This document shows positions 11,840 through 24,087 of a stretch of 64,000 nucleotides of DNA, one piece after another. Origin of the DNA: Rutpela maculata. Its lineage: Eukaryota; Arthropoda; Insecta; Coleoptera; Cerambycidae. Position 1 is the stretch's first letter. Every line of letters begins with the position of its first letter. A program made the translations under genes and the position numbers. The stretch is taken from assembly GCA_936432065.2 (NCBI GenBank), contig OW386287.2:2294001-2358000 (forward strand). Reading direction: 5' to 3'. The notes below the pieces were generated by a model. The model had not been told where the DNA came from. It saw nothing but the letters and a program-made list of their open reading frames with translations, and made no database searches.

Positions 11840-12036
11840 ATAAAATGATTAAAAAATCCGGTAGACCAATTCCATGGCCACCAAACAGCCCTGATTTAAC
11901 ACCTTTGGATGCATTTTTGTGGGGGTATTTGAAGGACAAAGTGAATTATAACCATAAAATAGTTACATCTCAGGATTTTATTTTTATTCTCATGATATTT
12001 CAAACTTTTAATATCCGATATGTCAAGAAATATTGA
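11840..12036 (+). pseudogene. Mariner-like transposase C-terminal fragment
   Basis: A 63-codon open frame contains WPPNSPDLTPLDAFLWGYLK, the conserved block around the third catalytic acidic residue of mariner/IS630-type transposases with DLTPLD. The DNA-binding N-terminus and the first two catalytic Asp are absent. Beyond it, CATACAGGGTTTTCC (12074) may be the decayed terminal repeat. It directly follows LINE A, and the junction lies in an A-rich stretch (11820-11840). Confidence 0.85.
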
Positions 12037-12650
12037 AATAAGGGAAAAGGATCTAAAATAATATGTAAAAACATACAGGGTTTTCCAACCAAATCAATCA
12101 TTGTTATATCACCTGACCTTTGCCAGAGCAATATAGAAGTTGCATGATTTTTTTATAATGAAAATCGATACAGCATCAAAAAAATTTATAAAAATGTAAA
12201 ATTTACGATTTTTTGAATGTTAATACAGCGAGAAAATAAATAATTTAATCGGTGAGGAAACTGGATATTTCAAAACGGCAGTTATTTGACGCCATTAACT
12301 GTGACGTTTCCCGTTATGATTCCATCGAAATTAATAACAAACTGGAGGGTGCACTCGATTAGAGAGAGAGACACACACAGAGAAACTTGCGTGCACTATT
12401 CCATCCTTTTTCTCGGTTTGTGTACAGACGGTTAAGCCAATCGGACGTTTTCTTCAACCAATCAGATCTTGTCAGACAAGGACGGAATAGTGAACGAAAG
12501 TTTCTTTTTCCGTAGAAACATGCTTCTGTAATTTCGTATATCTAAAGCAATTACGATGGGTTTGTCAAATGTCAGTTTACTGTTTATTGTTTACAGTCAG
12601 TTTACCAAGTTCTTGTTTGTGGTGTTATTGTGTTATTATTTGGTTAATGA
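12037..12650. other. Noncoding with a small inverted repeat
   Basis: 12381-12406 and 12480-12505 form an imperfect 26-bp inverted repeat (AGAAACTTGCGTGCACTATT against its complement), enclosing CCAAT-type motifs. A short GA/CA microsatellite precedes it at 12360-12382. Nothing else is recognised. Confidence 0.45.
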
Positions 12651-12691
12651 GCTAGTGAACAACATTATTATGACTTAGTAGTTACAAATAT

Positions 12692-12775
12692 TGCATTGTG
12701 CCTAGATGTAAAACTAAGAGAATCACTACAAATATGGTAATTTTACATTCAAGATTCTCCAAAATTAGTTCGTAG
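12692..12775 (+). pseudogene. Possible THAP zinc-finger start (fragment)
   Basis: The open stretch begins CIVPRCKTKRITTN, which fits the opening C-x2-4-C of THAP domains found in P-element-like transposases and host proteins. It stops after 27 codons with no upstream Met in frame nearby and no later C2CH residues. A more convincing relative is at 36852. The alternative is chance similarity. Confidence 0.25.
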
Positions 12776-14040
12776 ACAGACGTCAGCAAGAGGTTAGGAC
12801 ACTGCGTCTACTTTGGACAAATTATCCGACTAACGGATGTCGTCATTGACTTCACGCTAATAAGAAACCGTTTGCAGTCACGTGGTTTTGTTTACAGATT
12901 ACGGCATAATCTAAATATTAATTTTACGGAAAATAAATTTTATTTTGAATTTCTTTTGTTATAATCGCTTTCTGCGTAATGGAAATTAAGAGCAAATCAC
13001 TTTTTCAAGAATTTTAAAATTTCATGCATCTTCCCTATTGTTTTTTTTTTTTTAAATAAAGGAGGGGGTCAATACATAATGAATAACCATGTACAACTTA
13101 TCATGTATCTTGGTATATGCAGTATATTATTTGTTATTTCCCATCCTGACAAATATTAGAAAATCAGTAGTCAAAATCTGGTCGGGGCAAACAGCAACGC
13201 TTGTTGAAAAAGTACTTGATATTATTATCAACTTGCAGGAATAACCAAAAACTACATTACCAAAGCTGGCTTATCACAATATTAGCAAGAAATAAATCTT
13301 TTATTTTTTTTTACTACTTGTATTTTACATACTTTAGTCACGAATTAGCTGTTTTCGTATAAAACATTATCAAAATAATTTTCGTTAACAAGTAAAACAT
13401 CCCAACATGCTGACCTTTGGATGATATTAAATCACAAGAAAGGAGTAATTGGGCAAATTCGGCGACTTGTTTATACGTTCATTAAAATTTATGACAGTCT
13501 GCAATACATTATATTAATAAATACGGCAGTAATTAAATGAATGGCCATTAATAAATAATCTTAATTGACCTATAATGACAGCTTATACATTTATAGCCAA
13601 ACAATTGAATACGGTAGGGGCACTTCTTGCCCTTAACGGTTGCCAAATATTTCACAATTCACACTCTAAATGACAAATCGGAAAATTGACCCTCCTCGAT
13701 AATAAAGGGCTTTGAGAGACTTTCTCACTCGCGAGCTCGCCTGTATGAATGACGCCGAGGGGCTATTCCGTAATCTAATTTCTTTCAGAAAATTAATTAA
13801 CGACTCTGTCACTGATCTACTTGCAATATTTGGGTTTTTAAACAAAGTTATACAATTATCTGGAAGGAGGGAATCTCAAGCATGAAAAAACTGAGATAAT
13901 TTGACGACTTTAAAATTATTAAATACGTTTCTAGTTTCCTATATGTACAGGATGACTCACTTTTTAAGAAATATTTATCGGTCGATCTGTTTGTGATACA
14001 ATACAATGCAATACATACTGCAGACAAAAAAATGAGGAAA
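12776..14040. other. Noncoding, nothing recognised
   Basis: AT-rich. The segment 13610-13770 is somewhat GC-richer but has no frame. No repeat was paired. Confidence 0.45.
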
Positions 14041-14757
14041 CCTGGACAAGACTAGTAAAAATCTGAATTTTTGCATCTTTGTGGTGTCCCAACCCAAATC
14101 CACAAAAATCACAAAATTCCCAACATGGCTACCCAAGATATTGAAGGTCAAAGTTTTTCGCAAATATCTCGCGTCCTGTGCATCGGATGCCCATGAGGTC
14201 AATGTGAAAGTTGTAGAGAATTAAATTATTTACAAGTTGTTTTTTTATTTTTTACCAAACCGCCACCCTCCTTTTTCGAGATATTCAAGGTCAAAGTTTC
14301 AAAAACATGTTTTTTTCACGAATATCTCGCGCCAAAAAAATCTGGCCGCAATAAAGTTAACACAGAAGTTGTAGAGAATTCAATTATCTACAAGGTATTT
14401 TGTATTTTTCCCAAAACCTCGCTCTTTTGGAAATATTCAAGGTTGAACTTTAAAAAAACGGTTTTCCGAGAATATCTCGCTCCCTATGCATTAGATCTCG
14501 ACGAAGTCTACTTGAAAAAAACAGTTTTTTTTTTAACTTCGACCTTGAATATCTCGAAAAGGGCGAGGTTTTGGAAAAAAATGCAAAATACCAATCTTAG
14601 AGATAATTGAATTTTCTACAACTTTTGTGTTAACTTTATTGTTGCTCGATCTTTTTTGGCGCGAGATATTCGCGAAAAAAACATGTTTTTGAAACTTTGA
14701 CTTTGAATATCTCGAAAAAGGTGGAGCGGTTTGGTAAAAAATAAAAAAGACAATAGA
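14041..14757. repeat. Palindromic repeat family V, copy 1
   Basis: A unit of GAGATATTCAAGGTCAAAG ... CGAATATCTCGCGCC recurs. The part from 14238 to ~14470 is inverted at ~14530-14757 (arms ~230 bp, ~90% alike by eye), with recurring CAATAAAGTTAACA and AGTTGTAGAGAATT phrases. The leading 200 bp (CCTGGACAA..., ATGGCTACCCAAGAT) are outside the arms but are shared with copy 2 at 61770, so they belong to the element. Frames in the arms are palindrome artefacts. Confidence 0.8.
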
Positions 14758-15684
14758 GCAGCGATTTCGTAAGTCTATCGTGTCGTTTTTTTTTTTTTTT
14801 TTGGCGTAGAACCAGGTCAAACATGTTAGGTTCCTTTGAGTATGTCACCGGGCATATGAAATCATATTTTACGACATTTTTTTGTTGCCTAGAACTTTTT
14901 AAATCAATAAAAAGTGAAAAAAATGTATTTTTAAATAAAATTGTTTTTTTTTGTTTCCACCGCCATATCTTTAAAACTATTAAAGGTACCGAAATTTGCT
15001 TTGTGTCAAATTAAAGCACACACTGTAGCGCTTTTACCAATATAAACGGTTGGGGCACAATTCGCACTTTGATTTCTCTAAAAATCAGATAAACTAAAAA
15101 TATATATTTTATGTATTGAAATCTTCACAAATCGATAAACTTTCTTATTTTTGAAAATATTTACATACATGCAGCGAAGAAAATAAAGCCTAATAATCAC
15201 AAAAGTTTTTGAAACAATATATTTTTTCCTAAAATGTACCGTTTGGCAACAGCGATTTTTTTTTATCAGCGCTAAATGCGACATTGGGACGCAATTAATA
15301 CATCTCGCATGCAGGGTTGGTCAGATTAGTCGCGTAGAAGTGGCGGTTGTCGAAAATCATTAAGTATTCATTGTTCGGATAAAAATTGTGACAATCGAAA
15401 ATAGGCCTAAAATGTTGCAACAAGTGCAAATGTCGTTCCTGTAACAACATTATTAAAGATTTCGAGGCAGATATGAACGAATTAGAATGCTATTAATGTA
15501 GGGCCTACATAAACTATATACTACATATTTATACATCCAAATAGAAAATTTATTTCAACAATAAAACTCATTTTATGCGTACGTTCTTACTTTCATTCTT
15601 TTAAAAATGTCTAATAAACTTACTAATTAGGTGGGTAGTTAGTAACACTGATTGATATTTATAGAGTACAGAAATATATAATAT
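14758..15684. other. Noncoding, nothing recognised
   Basis: A poly-T run (14785-14802), then AT-rich sequence without paired repeats or a coding signal. Confidence 0.45.
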
Positions 15685-16030
15685 ACAGTGTGTTTGATAC
15701 ATCGATATAAGGTCTTAAAGGGGTGATAGAAGGGATCGTTTAGAGTCTAGGTATATGACCATATATACTTTTATACAAAGTATTACATATTTTAATATAT
15801 CGGTTTTAGAGATACCGAGATATTGCGACCGGCAAGGTCCCCAGATTTGACACCTCTCGATTTTCATGTCTGGGGGCGTATGAAAGAACTTGCTTACGAG
15901 GTTGAAATAACTGGCCGCGACCACCTCATCAGGACAATTAATAAAACAGGTGCAAAGATTAAGGAAGAAGAAATGTGATTAGGCGTGGAGGTTTTAGAAA
16001 CGTTGGTTCGTACTGTTTCTTTGTTTCATT
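15685..16030 (+). pseudogene. Mariner-like transposase C-terminal fragment 2
   Basis: An uninterrupted 47-codon stretch at 15835-15978 reads RSPDLTPLDFHVWGRMKEL and continues to a stop. It is the same catalytic-end block as at 11840 but from a different subfamily (FHVWG instead of AFLWG). Upstream homology is lost. ATACAGTGTGTTTGATACAT at 15686 may be the terminal repeat of the element or of another MITE. It is non-functional. Confidence 0.8.
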
Positions 16031-16187
16031 AATTCTAAACATATATAATAATAGACAATCCAAACGTGGCACTTATTTTCCTACCTAATGAAATTTTACT
16101 GTCTACAGGAATATGATTTTTATTGAATGTACTAATATTTCATCATACATCATTAGAAAGACAATGAAAAAAAATTAGAATTATTTT

Positions 16188-16835
16188 TACTTCCACATCC
16201 AGTGGAAGTATAGTAACGACAAAAATTTTTTTAAAATTTTTATTGTTCAAATAGGCTTAAAATGTCATGATTTTAAGTTTGAGAAAAAAAATTCTGTCTG
16301 CCTGTTTGTAATTTCTTTTGTGCAAACGATTACTTTGAAACCGTTTAAGATATTGACTGGAAATTTGGTACACGTATGTATTTTAACGAGATCTAGAACT
16401 AGTTTATTTTGATCTTATTCTGATGAAGGGTTGGGGGGTAAATTGGGGTAAATGGGGGTAAATTGGTAAATCGAGCAAGTAAGAGTCCATAAAATTGGTA
16501 TTTAGTATATATAATATAAGCTAAGGTCTCAAAACATTTTTTGGCATTACCACCCCACCTATTATTGAAGGGGGTGAAAAAAATAAAATTGTGATTTACT
16601 GTGTGTACAAGAACCAAAGGCCTCAAAATTTTTTTTTTACTTCATCCACCCCCACTACCACCTCCTACCTCCACCACCACTGCCACTACCGATGTGGCAT
16701 ATCGTTTTATGGGTTTTTGGGGTAGACGATTTAAAATATTATATTATTAAAGTTTCCTAAACAAATTTTTCTCATTATGAGATTTAGATGGAAAATCTGG
16801 ATGTGGAAGTAGTGATTCCTTGGGCAGCGGTTTTT
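16188..16835 (+). repeat. Dispersed repeat family X, copy 1
   Basis: A ~650-bp element that begins TACTTCCACATCCAG and ends CTGGATGTGGAAGTAGTG...GGGCAGCGGTTTTT. The first 14 bases are inverted at 16797-16810. Other copies lie at 54718-55394 (full), 34325-34557 (3' part) and 22511-22872 (5' part, reversed). Shared internal phrases are AGATATTGACTTGAAATTTGG-like sequence, GGTTGGGGGGTAAATT, GTGTGTACAAGAACC and a CCACCCCCACTACCACC tract. No intact protein is seen. Neither Helitron nor LINE ends fit; the class is unassigned. Confidence 0.8.
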
Positions 16836-17860
16836 AGTTTTTGGAATAAATTGAATATTTTTTTACTATTTCATATTAATTGATAGGTATGAAGTAAATC
16901 ATTCATTTATTTATAATAAATAATGTTAGTTAAATGAACAACTCCATAGATGATTCGATAAACTAAACATCAACAAGGGCATCCAGAAATTGAAATATTT
17001 ATGTTATATATGATCTGACTGATTTAGCTAATGCAGTAGACATTGTTAGGTGTTTATTAAAATTTTCATTAAAATTCGACATCAACACTTAAACATGATA
17101 TTTTTATGATTTCATCGGTATTTAGGCATTTAGGTGTACTATGTTATATGACTCATTATTTGACTAACGACACTTGCTTTAATGTCGCAATTTGGAAACA
17201 ATATGCTCACAGACAGGCGAATAGACGGACGGACGAGAGAAGGACTTTTTCCCCATTGTGTCCGAGTTATAACGACGTTTTGCATTTGTGGTGCCATTGT
17301 GGAGTTGAGACTCTTTAGTAGCAACTTGTTACCGCGACAGGCGTGGATTAGTACTCCCTGACTGGCTGACACTTAAGTTATAAGCGGAGCGGTGGGGGTG
17401 GTTTGAACCGACGTCACTGGTTCAATATTTTCATGTGGAATTTCGGTTCGGTTTTCCGTTTGAAAAGACCTCCAAAAAGCCATTGTTAAATAAAACTATT
17501 ATTAAAGGAAAAGTGCTAGAACCATCTAAGAAAATTGTAATAATGTCAAAATAACTTACAGTAACAGCATACACGTATACGGCACTGCTATCGGCACACT
17601 GAAGGACCGACCGATATAAAATGACACGATTTTAATGAGTCTGGCACTGACTCCATCCATCGACTACTTTCGTTTGAGGTAGACTACCGGAAGTGCGTAA
17701 CATAATATCTGGTTGACTCTAGTCTTATACCGGAGTCGGTTGTATTATTCAAGTACAATTTCGGTGTTATTCCGTCGCAGGCAGGCTTTGCAATAATTTA
17801 TCCTTTAGCTTTACACTAATAAAAATATTATAAAATAGGTAAGTATCAGATGAATACAAG
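16836..17860. other. Noncoding, nothing firm
   Basis: 17200-17290 carries GACAGGCGAATAGACGGACG, a GACGGA-type tract often seen near decayed transposon ends. A 70-codon frame over it is not recognised. The remainder is unassigned. Confidence 0.4.
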
Positions 17861-17864
17861 TAAC

Positions 17865-18770
17865 AATTCCAAGTAACATTTGTATATTAAAATTTTCTAA
17901 TCTTAACAAGATTATATTCTTTTAGTTTACGTTTTACCCTTGACATTAACACATTGTGATATTCAGTTGGCAGATTATTAATAACACATGTTGCTATGAA
18001 AGAGATAGACGATTGAAAAATTGAAATTTTTATGAGAGAAAATACAAACTTTATTTTCAACAAGTCTCAGATCTCTGCTATGAGCTTCAGCTCGTCTTTG
18101 TATTTTATTAAATAAATAATTAAGTTTTCCTGTCTTGAAAATACTTAAGATGAATCCTACATATATTTAATAGATCGAAAGCACGTAAAAGTGGAGTAAT
18201 ATGACCATATTGGGATAAAATATCGTATGCAGCAGTTTTATAAATGGTATTTGTTTTCTTGTCAAAGACCCTATGCAATATCTGCGTAATTTATATGTAA
18301 CAGAACCTGAGTATCAGAAAACAATATTTTAATATTTATATTAAGATATTTTTAAAGGCATATAACTATTTTAAACAATAAAAAGCTTCTTCGCAAATAG
18401 TATTGACGTGACTAGAAAAACTTGATTTTTACGCTATCGGTTGATGTAATGACTTCATTATTTATTTGAATATTCAATTCTGTAAGATTGAGAACGGCTG
18501 AGAAGTTCCAAAAACAATATTTTCACTTTGGGACTGCAGTATATAAGACTTAAAACATTATTGATGTAAAACTGCCATTTGAAATTTCGAAAAAGAAACA
18601 CTAGCCATTAGCTGAATACCATCAGCACACACATATAATTTTGAATATAGCGAAAGTGTCCAAATATCTGCAACAAATATAGTAACAAGAAGTGGTTCCA
18701 GTGGAATACCGGAAACAACCGATCTATTTTGTGATGTAAGTACCGAGTCTCCTGTGTTAATACTAGTAAA
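17865..18770 (-). pseudogene. Non-LTR retrotransposon pol remnant (LINE B)
   Basis: Read on the minus strand, 18740-18601 gives VVSGIPLEPLLVTIFVADI, a decayed version of the RT block SGIPQGSxLGPLLFxIFxNDI. VCADGIQL follows where YADDxQL is expected, so the catalytic Asp pair is lost. Near 18040-17890 the end reads SSISFIATCVINNLPTEY followed by a Lys/Arg-rich stretch, matching the usual C-terminal block of jockey/CR1-like LINEs. Many stops lie between. The 5' part is missing. Confidence 0.75.
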
Positions 18771-18869
18771 CTATTGTCTGCCTGTCTGTCTATGAAACAT
18801 TTAGAAAAACGATTAGAAAAATGTACACTATGTAATAGTATATTACGTAATGAGTGTTGTAAGAAGCAT

Positions 18870-18940
18870 ATTACGCACGAATGGAAAAGTTACGCACGAT
18901 GCCGCGTAGCGGCGAGTGCGTATTTCCATGAGTGCGTAAT
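18870..18940. repeat. Short near-perfect hairpin
   Basis: ATTACGCAC-GAATGGAAA-AGTTACGCAC pairs with GTGCGTATTTCCATGAGTGCGTAAT around a second perfect stem GCCGC-GTA-GCGGC. It folds essentially end to end. It may be the core of a small MITE whose outer limits I cannot set. Confidence 0.6.
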
Positions 18941-20740
18941 TGCTTTATAACTCGAATTATGTACTATACTTTACCTACGATCATATTTATTTACTTATTT
19001 AGTAAAATCTGGATTTAGTTTACTTGTCAACAATATTATTCAACAAATATTATGTCAGTTTTGACAGCATTTGAAAATTACGTAGGCGCATTTGTTTTTT
19101 TAAACCCCGCGTCAGCGATATAAGCCATCTATAATTGCGTGTCCCGTGCGTTTTGTTTACCGTGCGATTTGTTTACAATATGTAAAATTTAACTTACATA
19201 GATGGCAGGTAGTGTGTTTTTTACTATGTACAGTAGTGATCGTAGGTAAAAATTTATACTGTCTACACGTGGAATAGTTTTCAACTTGGTGGAAAAAAAT
19301 GTTTTTTTTTTTGAAAATTGTTATTTCCTTATTTTGCTTTTCTTCATAATTGAAAAAAACTTTGTTAAATAAAATTTTCAATAAAAATGTAAAAAGGTAG
19401 TTTGCTTAAACTCGATTTCATGTTTTCTAATGTCTACTACAATTTATTTTAAGTTTAACAACTGTTTATGACTTCCTAAGACAAGTAAAACCTTTTATAA
19501 AGAATGACTCTTTCTCGGCAAATCAAAAATAAGAAAGTTTACAAGAGTGCGTACCCCATCCGGGGACACATTGTATAAGAAAGATTTTACTGAAACCAAA
19601 TATTTTTTTTTCACTGCAGTTTCTCGATTATCATAGCTTTGAGAGATTTCTTATTATATTTAATCTGCTATATAGTTTGTAAATCAATACTAGCCAAGAT
19701 GCCTTCTTCAAACGACTCAAAACTATTTTCCAAAATAACCTTCATTTACACAAACCTCTCTTCTCACAAAAGAAACTTTCTAAGTTAATTTGTTCAACTG
19801 AAATACTGAAAGATCGTACGCAAATACACCACCAGGTGAGTCCCGTAGTCACGTCTCTTAAAGCAAACTAGATTAGGTTCGACTAGCTGACCCCAGGGCC
19901 CTCTGGATTATCTGGATCCGCAAAGCAGTGAGACCGAACATGCGTTGGTGTCGTTGGAATCGCATAGGTCTTAAGTTTTGAAATAAAATACAACCATTGC
20001 CAATAAAAAAATGGATTTCATGTTATTAGGCAGTCTTAATTCACATTAATATTTACAATTTCGGAGCTCTTAGGAGAGGGATGTTTTATGGGCAATAAAT
20101 CAATTCACTAATTTATTTATTGCATACACCATTTAAATAGGCAAGAAAAACGAAGGAATAGAATAAATACCATCATTCAATTTATTTAGGTATAATACAA
20201 GATATGCACCAAAATAGAGAAGTGCGAAAAATGTACCAAATAAATAAATGAATTCCCTGCCTAGGCAGGAAAAGTGACTCCTTTTGTTTAATAAACTTTT
20301 TTATTATTGTTGTTATTATCAGTGATCAGAATTTGGGTTTAATTTTCAGGTGCGTCATTATAAGGATTTATTAAAATATGCATACATTTTTAGTTGTACA
20401 TATGTATACATGTATTCTATTATACCAAAATAAATGAAAAACTCATAAGGTATGTTCGTATTACATTTAATTTCGATTTATTTTGTAAGAAAGACCAACA
20501 TACATTTAATTTCTTGATGTAAAATTTTATATACCTATGTGCGCCACTGAAATTAAACCCAAATTCGAATCATTGGTAATTATTGAGCATTATTATTATT
20601 TGGAAAAATACGTTATTTATTGAGTGATAATTATTCTTTTTTAATATTCACAGCAAAAAAATGCTTGCTTTAAAAACGATATCAACTGTTTTTTCTCTTA
20701 GAACTACTAATACAGCAAAAGTACAAAAAAATAAGTTATA
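18941..20740. other. Noncoding with one shared repeat end
   Basis: 19525-19575 (AAGAAAGTTTACAAG, GGGGACACATTGTATAAG) matches the right end of repeat Z at 29930-29975, so a truncated Z copy probably ends here. Nothing else is recognised. Confidence 0.4.
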
Positions 20741-20799
20741 GGAAATCGATTTGACTTAAATGGATTTGCCTAACAACGTTTTTAAAGACCTACTATAAT

Positions 20800-22500
20800 T
20801 ATAAAAGAAGTTCCAAATAAATTAATGAAAGCAAAACTTATTCCCCTCTTTAGGGTAGGAGATATTGAGGACTTATCTTGCTACAGACCAATAACTTTAC
20901 CCCCTAAAATATTTGATATATATTGAACTGAATTTGTGGTCGGTTCCTTGGGAAACATTTTATAAATAATTCTAATTATATACATTACACTAAAAAGCAA
21001 GTTTTCTTGAAATTAGAATTATTAAAATATTTGCGTTAAGAATAATAAATTATCTTGAAACATATAATATTCTTACAGACAGGCAATTTGGCTTCAGGAA
21101 AGGTAAAAATACCTCACAAGCTGTATGGGAGCTTGTTAGTTTTATAACCGAGGACTTTGAAAATTTTAATTAAATACTAAACACTAGTACTTTTCCTAGA
21201 CTTAAGCAAAGCATTTGATTGCGTCTCCAATGAAATATTACTAAATAAGTTAGAATTTTATGGTTTTAAAAGAATACACTCAAAGAAATAGTATGGGTAA
21301 ATTCAACAAAAAAAATGGTTAACTAACAATATCGTTAATTTCGTTAAACCAAACTATATTGATGGTATTTTGAAAGAAGAGGTGATTGTTATTTTAATTA
21401 ATAAAAAGTTGTCGTACAACAAAACAAACATTAACTTAAAAAATAGATGAATAAGACTATTATTTTGTTCGTCTGGCTATTACTACCCAGTATTAGTTCG
21501 CTGTATTATTGTACTTGGTAGACAAACCAATATTATTGTCGTCTTCTAGAAGTTCTAAAAGAATTACCATAAAATTTGCTTGCTTACCACGTAGTATATT
21601 ACAGAAATTATTCCCAGATGACGCCACATACAAATCACTGACAATAATCAATCATGCATTATCTTATACTCTTATGAATTTTTAGAAAATTAATAACATG
21701 ATTGCAATGTTCAAATTCTCTCAGGGATCATCGATATATTTGGACGGATCTTATAAACGATCTCTAATCTTTGGTTTGGGTGGCCTGATGTCTCAATACT
21801 GAGATTTTGGCTAACCAAAAAAAAACTTCATCATACAATAAAGTGTAGATCAACCTAAAAATTAGTTGGTGAACAAAAAACAAAGTCGTTGTACTATTTA
21901 ATTGTAGACCAAATTGAAAATGGTTAGTGAACATAAAAAAATGTCATTGTACTATTTAATTTGTTACAAGAAGATATGATTATTAAACTACTATTTGTTT
22001 ACGAAAACAAATAAAGTTGTATGACTATTCTTTTCTGATTGATTTAACTATGAAACTAGATAGGCGCAATTTCCTATGCTCTTTTTGGTTGAATTTACCT
22101 ATCATTTTCTTTGAGTGTAGTATTTGAATTAATGTCATCATATTTATCAAACAGGTTTCAATGTGTGTGTTACAAAGATAAGTTTAGCAGCATGCTGGCA
22201 GTGAAAGACGGTGTTACACAGGGTAGTGTACTGGGACCACCGCTATTTTTAATATACATAAATGATTTACTGATGTGCATTCGGCCTTAACGGTCCTTTT
22301 TACAGATGACGCTACTTATGCGGAGCACTTGAAAGACACTGAAAGCAATGCTGCTGATTTGAAAACCAACATTTTAATGAAGTCTTCCGACTGGTTTAAT
22401 GCGAATAGATTATGTTTGAATACTAAGAAAACACATACATTATTTTTTTCCACCAAGATAAGCAACCCTCAAACTGTAAATTCCTAGGACTTACATTGAT
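20800..22500 (+). pseudogene. Non-LTR retrotransposon pol remnant (LINE C)
   Basis: RT blocks in order are KAKLIPLFRVGDIE...CYRPITLPPKIFD (20826-20925), RQFGFRKGKNTSQAVWELV (21083), the catalytic motif-A block FLDLSKAFDCVSNEILLNKL (21190-21255), then an 841-bp MITE. SSYLSNRFQC (22138), DGVTQGSVLGPPLF (22210) and FTDDAT (22299-22316) follow. Motif A is intact. A ~130-bp stretch at 20925-21060 looks inserted or scrambled. Truncated at 22500 by repeat X. It is similar to, but clearly distinct from, LINE A. Confidence 0.9.
21277..22117. mobile_element. 841-bp TA-flanked TIR element in LINE C
   Basis: CACTCAAAGAAA... and its inverse ...TTTCTTTGAGTG bound the element. Similarity of the ends extends ~40 bp (including GGTAAATTCAAC). 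TA flanks both sides, and removing the element plus one TA restores the RT frame exactly (GFKR-I-VFELM). Inside are ~75-bp direct repeats (21845-21965, GTTGTACTATTTAATT twice) and no transposase. It is a non-autonomous Tc1/mariner-like element. Confidence 0.85.
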
Positions 22501-22510
22501 GAAGTAAAAC

Positions 22511-22872
22511 AAATTTTTAATCCTTTGGTTCTTGTACACACACTAAATCACAATTTCATTTTCTTCACCTCCTTTAATAATGGGGTGAGAGTGGTAATGG
22601 GGGGAGGGAGCCAAAATTTTTCCTGAGAGCTTAGCTTTTCTTATATATATCAAATACAAATTTTACGGACTCTTATTTGGTTGATTTACCTATTTACCCC
22701 TTCAACGGGTTCCAGATCCAGATCGTAATCGTGCGCACAAAACAGACAGACAAAACAATTTTTTTCGCTCAGACTTAAAATTTCGACGTTTCATTTTAAA
22801 CCTATTCGAAGAATAAACATTTTCAAAAATGATTTTGGCGTTACTGTACTTCCGCTGGATGTGGAAGTAATA
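22511..22872 (-). repeat. Family X, copy 4 (truncated, reversed)
   Basis: This is the reverse complement of the first ~half of X. TATTACTTCCACATCCAGCG on the minus strand starts at ~22875, and the match ends at GGTTCTTGTACACAC (22528). It abuts LINE C, which it may have truncated. Confidence 0.75.
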
Positions 22873-22889
22873 CACGTAACTTACTTTTA

Positions 22890-23110
22890 TACGAAATCTA
22901 CTATATTGTTGAAACGTACTGACTTAGAAGACCTGATTCTTTTACAACTGGAGTGTTAAAGGCATTCGACCCTGACCGATTGTCAACATTAAGATGATAC
23001 AACTTGCTGGAGCCAACATTGTCGGCACCTTTGAACTCATTCTTAAAAGTGAGCCGGTCTGCTGGAATTCCAGCAATCTCCAAAGAGTACCGACAAGGTT
23101 GGCTTCACCA
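22890..23110 (+). pseudogene. Possible LINE pol fragment
   Basis: The plus strand can be read as FDPDRLSTLR-stop-YNLLEPTLSAPLNSFLKVSRSAGIPA. This resembles the 'GPDgl...lLk...LapPL..lFn.sl..g.iP' region just ahead of LINE RT domains. A stop and divergence make this tentative, and a 60-codon minus-strand frame covers the same place. Confidence 0.35.
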
Positions 23111-23793
23111 AGTTGGATCGTCTGTACAGCGTTTCTTACTAATGCGGCTTTATTATCTTTTTTAATTAAACGACGCCGTCAAAATTGTGAAACATTGTTT
23201 TGACAAAATTCCTTTTACTATACCTACATAGTGGCAATTCTAGACATTTACGTCAACATCTAATAACGGAAAAGGCTGCGAGATCGCAGTTTCGCAATTG
23301 CCCAGTACAAATCTAGCCACAAGTGCGTATGTATCTAAGAACCTACCGTGAAATTATACAGAGTGGATGGTATACGAAAATGTCTCGTGCTTTTCAGGCT
23401 GTAAAGTATAAATAATATACTTTTATATTCGTTATAGGTCGTGAAAAATTAAATATGTGTGTACTTTATGGTAGTGAAAAATACATGTGTGTGTGTTTTC
23501 ATTGTACATCCCCTAATACCTCTTCGAGTGAGTGTTTATAATTATATTGACTTTGGATATTACGGAATTTTCTAAAAAAAGTACAAGGTAAGATATATTG
23601 TGTCATACTTGCATAGAAACCTTTCTGCGCTGACCTAGAGCCAACCCTGATTTTGACGTCACAGAGATAAATTTCCCGAGCCTTGGTAAAAAATTACTGC
23701 CATAGTTTAAACACACTGATCGGTTTTCAAAAGAATAAGTAAAATTTTTCCAAATTTTAACTGAACTACCATTTTTTCCTATAATTTCTAATT
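23111..23793. other. Noncoding, nothing recognised
   Basis: AT-rich; no paired repeat or coding signal. Confidence 0.4.
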
Positions 23794-24087
23794 TTGCGAC
23801 GAACTGATGTAACCGCTTATTTATACATATTACTATTACAATTACCTTTTGATATGGCGATAAACAAAATCATTATCACTTCTCAGGTGCGAAAGACATT
23901 GTGTTTAGAAAAGCAATCAACATCGAATAGAGTTTTAGAAACATTTAAAACCGCTGATGGATCAAGCGCACAAGATTATATAAAAAATATTACATCCTCT
24001 GTTCGCTTAGATCAATTACCAGAAAATCAGTCTGTAACAAAGAACATAAGAACATTCTACCGTTATTGTTATTCAGAAGCGAAATAA
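23794..24087 (+). CDS. Orphan open frame, 97 codons
   Basis: An uninterrupted frame whose second Met (residue 21) gives a balanced, non-low-complexity protein of 77 residues. It has Lys/Arg-rich and polar segments (RKTLCLEKQSTSNRVLETF... RTFYRYCYSEAK) and a stop TAA. Residues 1-20 before that Met are hydrophobic. I recognise no family. It may be a small host exon, part of a transposon protein, or chance. It lies just upstream of foldback copy Y2. A coding call rests only on composition and length. Confidence 0.2.
   Translation: MRRTDVTAYLYILLLQLPFDMAINKIIITSQVRKTLCLEKQSTSNRVLETFKTADGSSAQDYIKNITSSVRLDQLPENQSVTKNIRTFYRYCYSEAK

Noticed and set aside
16399..16626. Protein-coding capacity in family X (minus-strand 69-75-codon frames with SCTH...SHFFF)
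   Set aside because: The frames lie over the C-rich and GT-rich tracts, are broken differently in each copy, and show no domain.
16188..16835. Family X as a Helitron
   Set aside because: It has no TC start or CTRR end with a terminal hairpin on either strand, and its inverted motif lies ~25 bp inside the right end.
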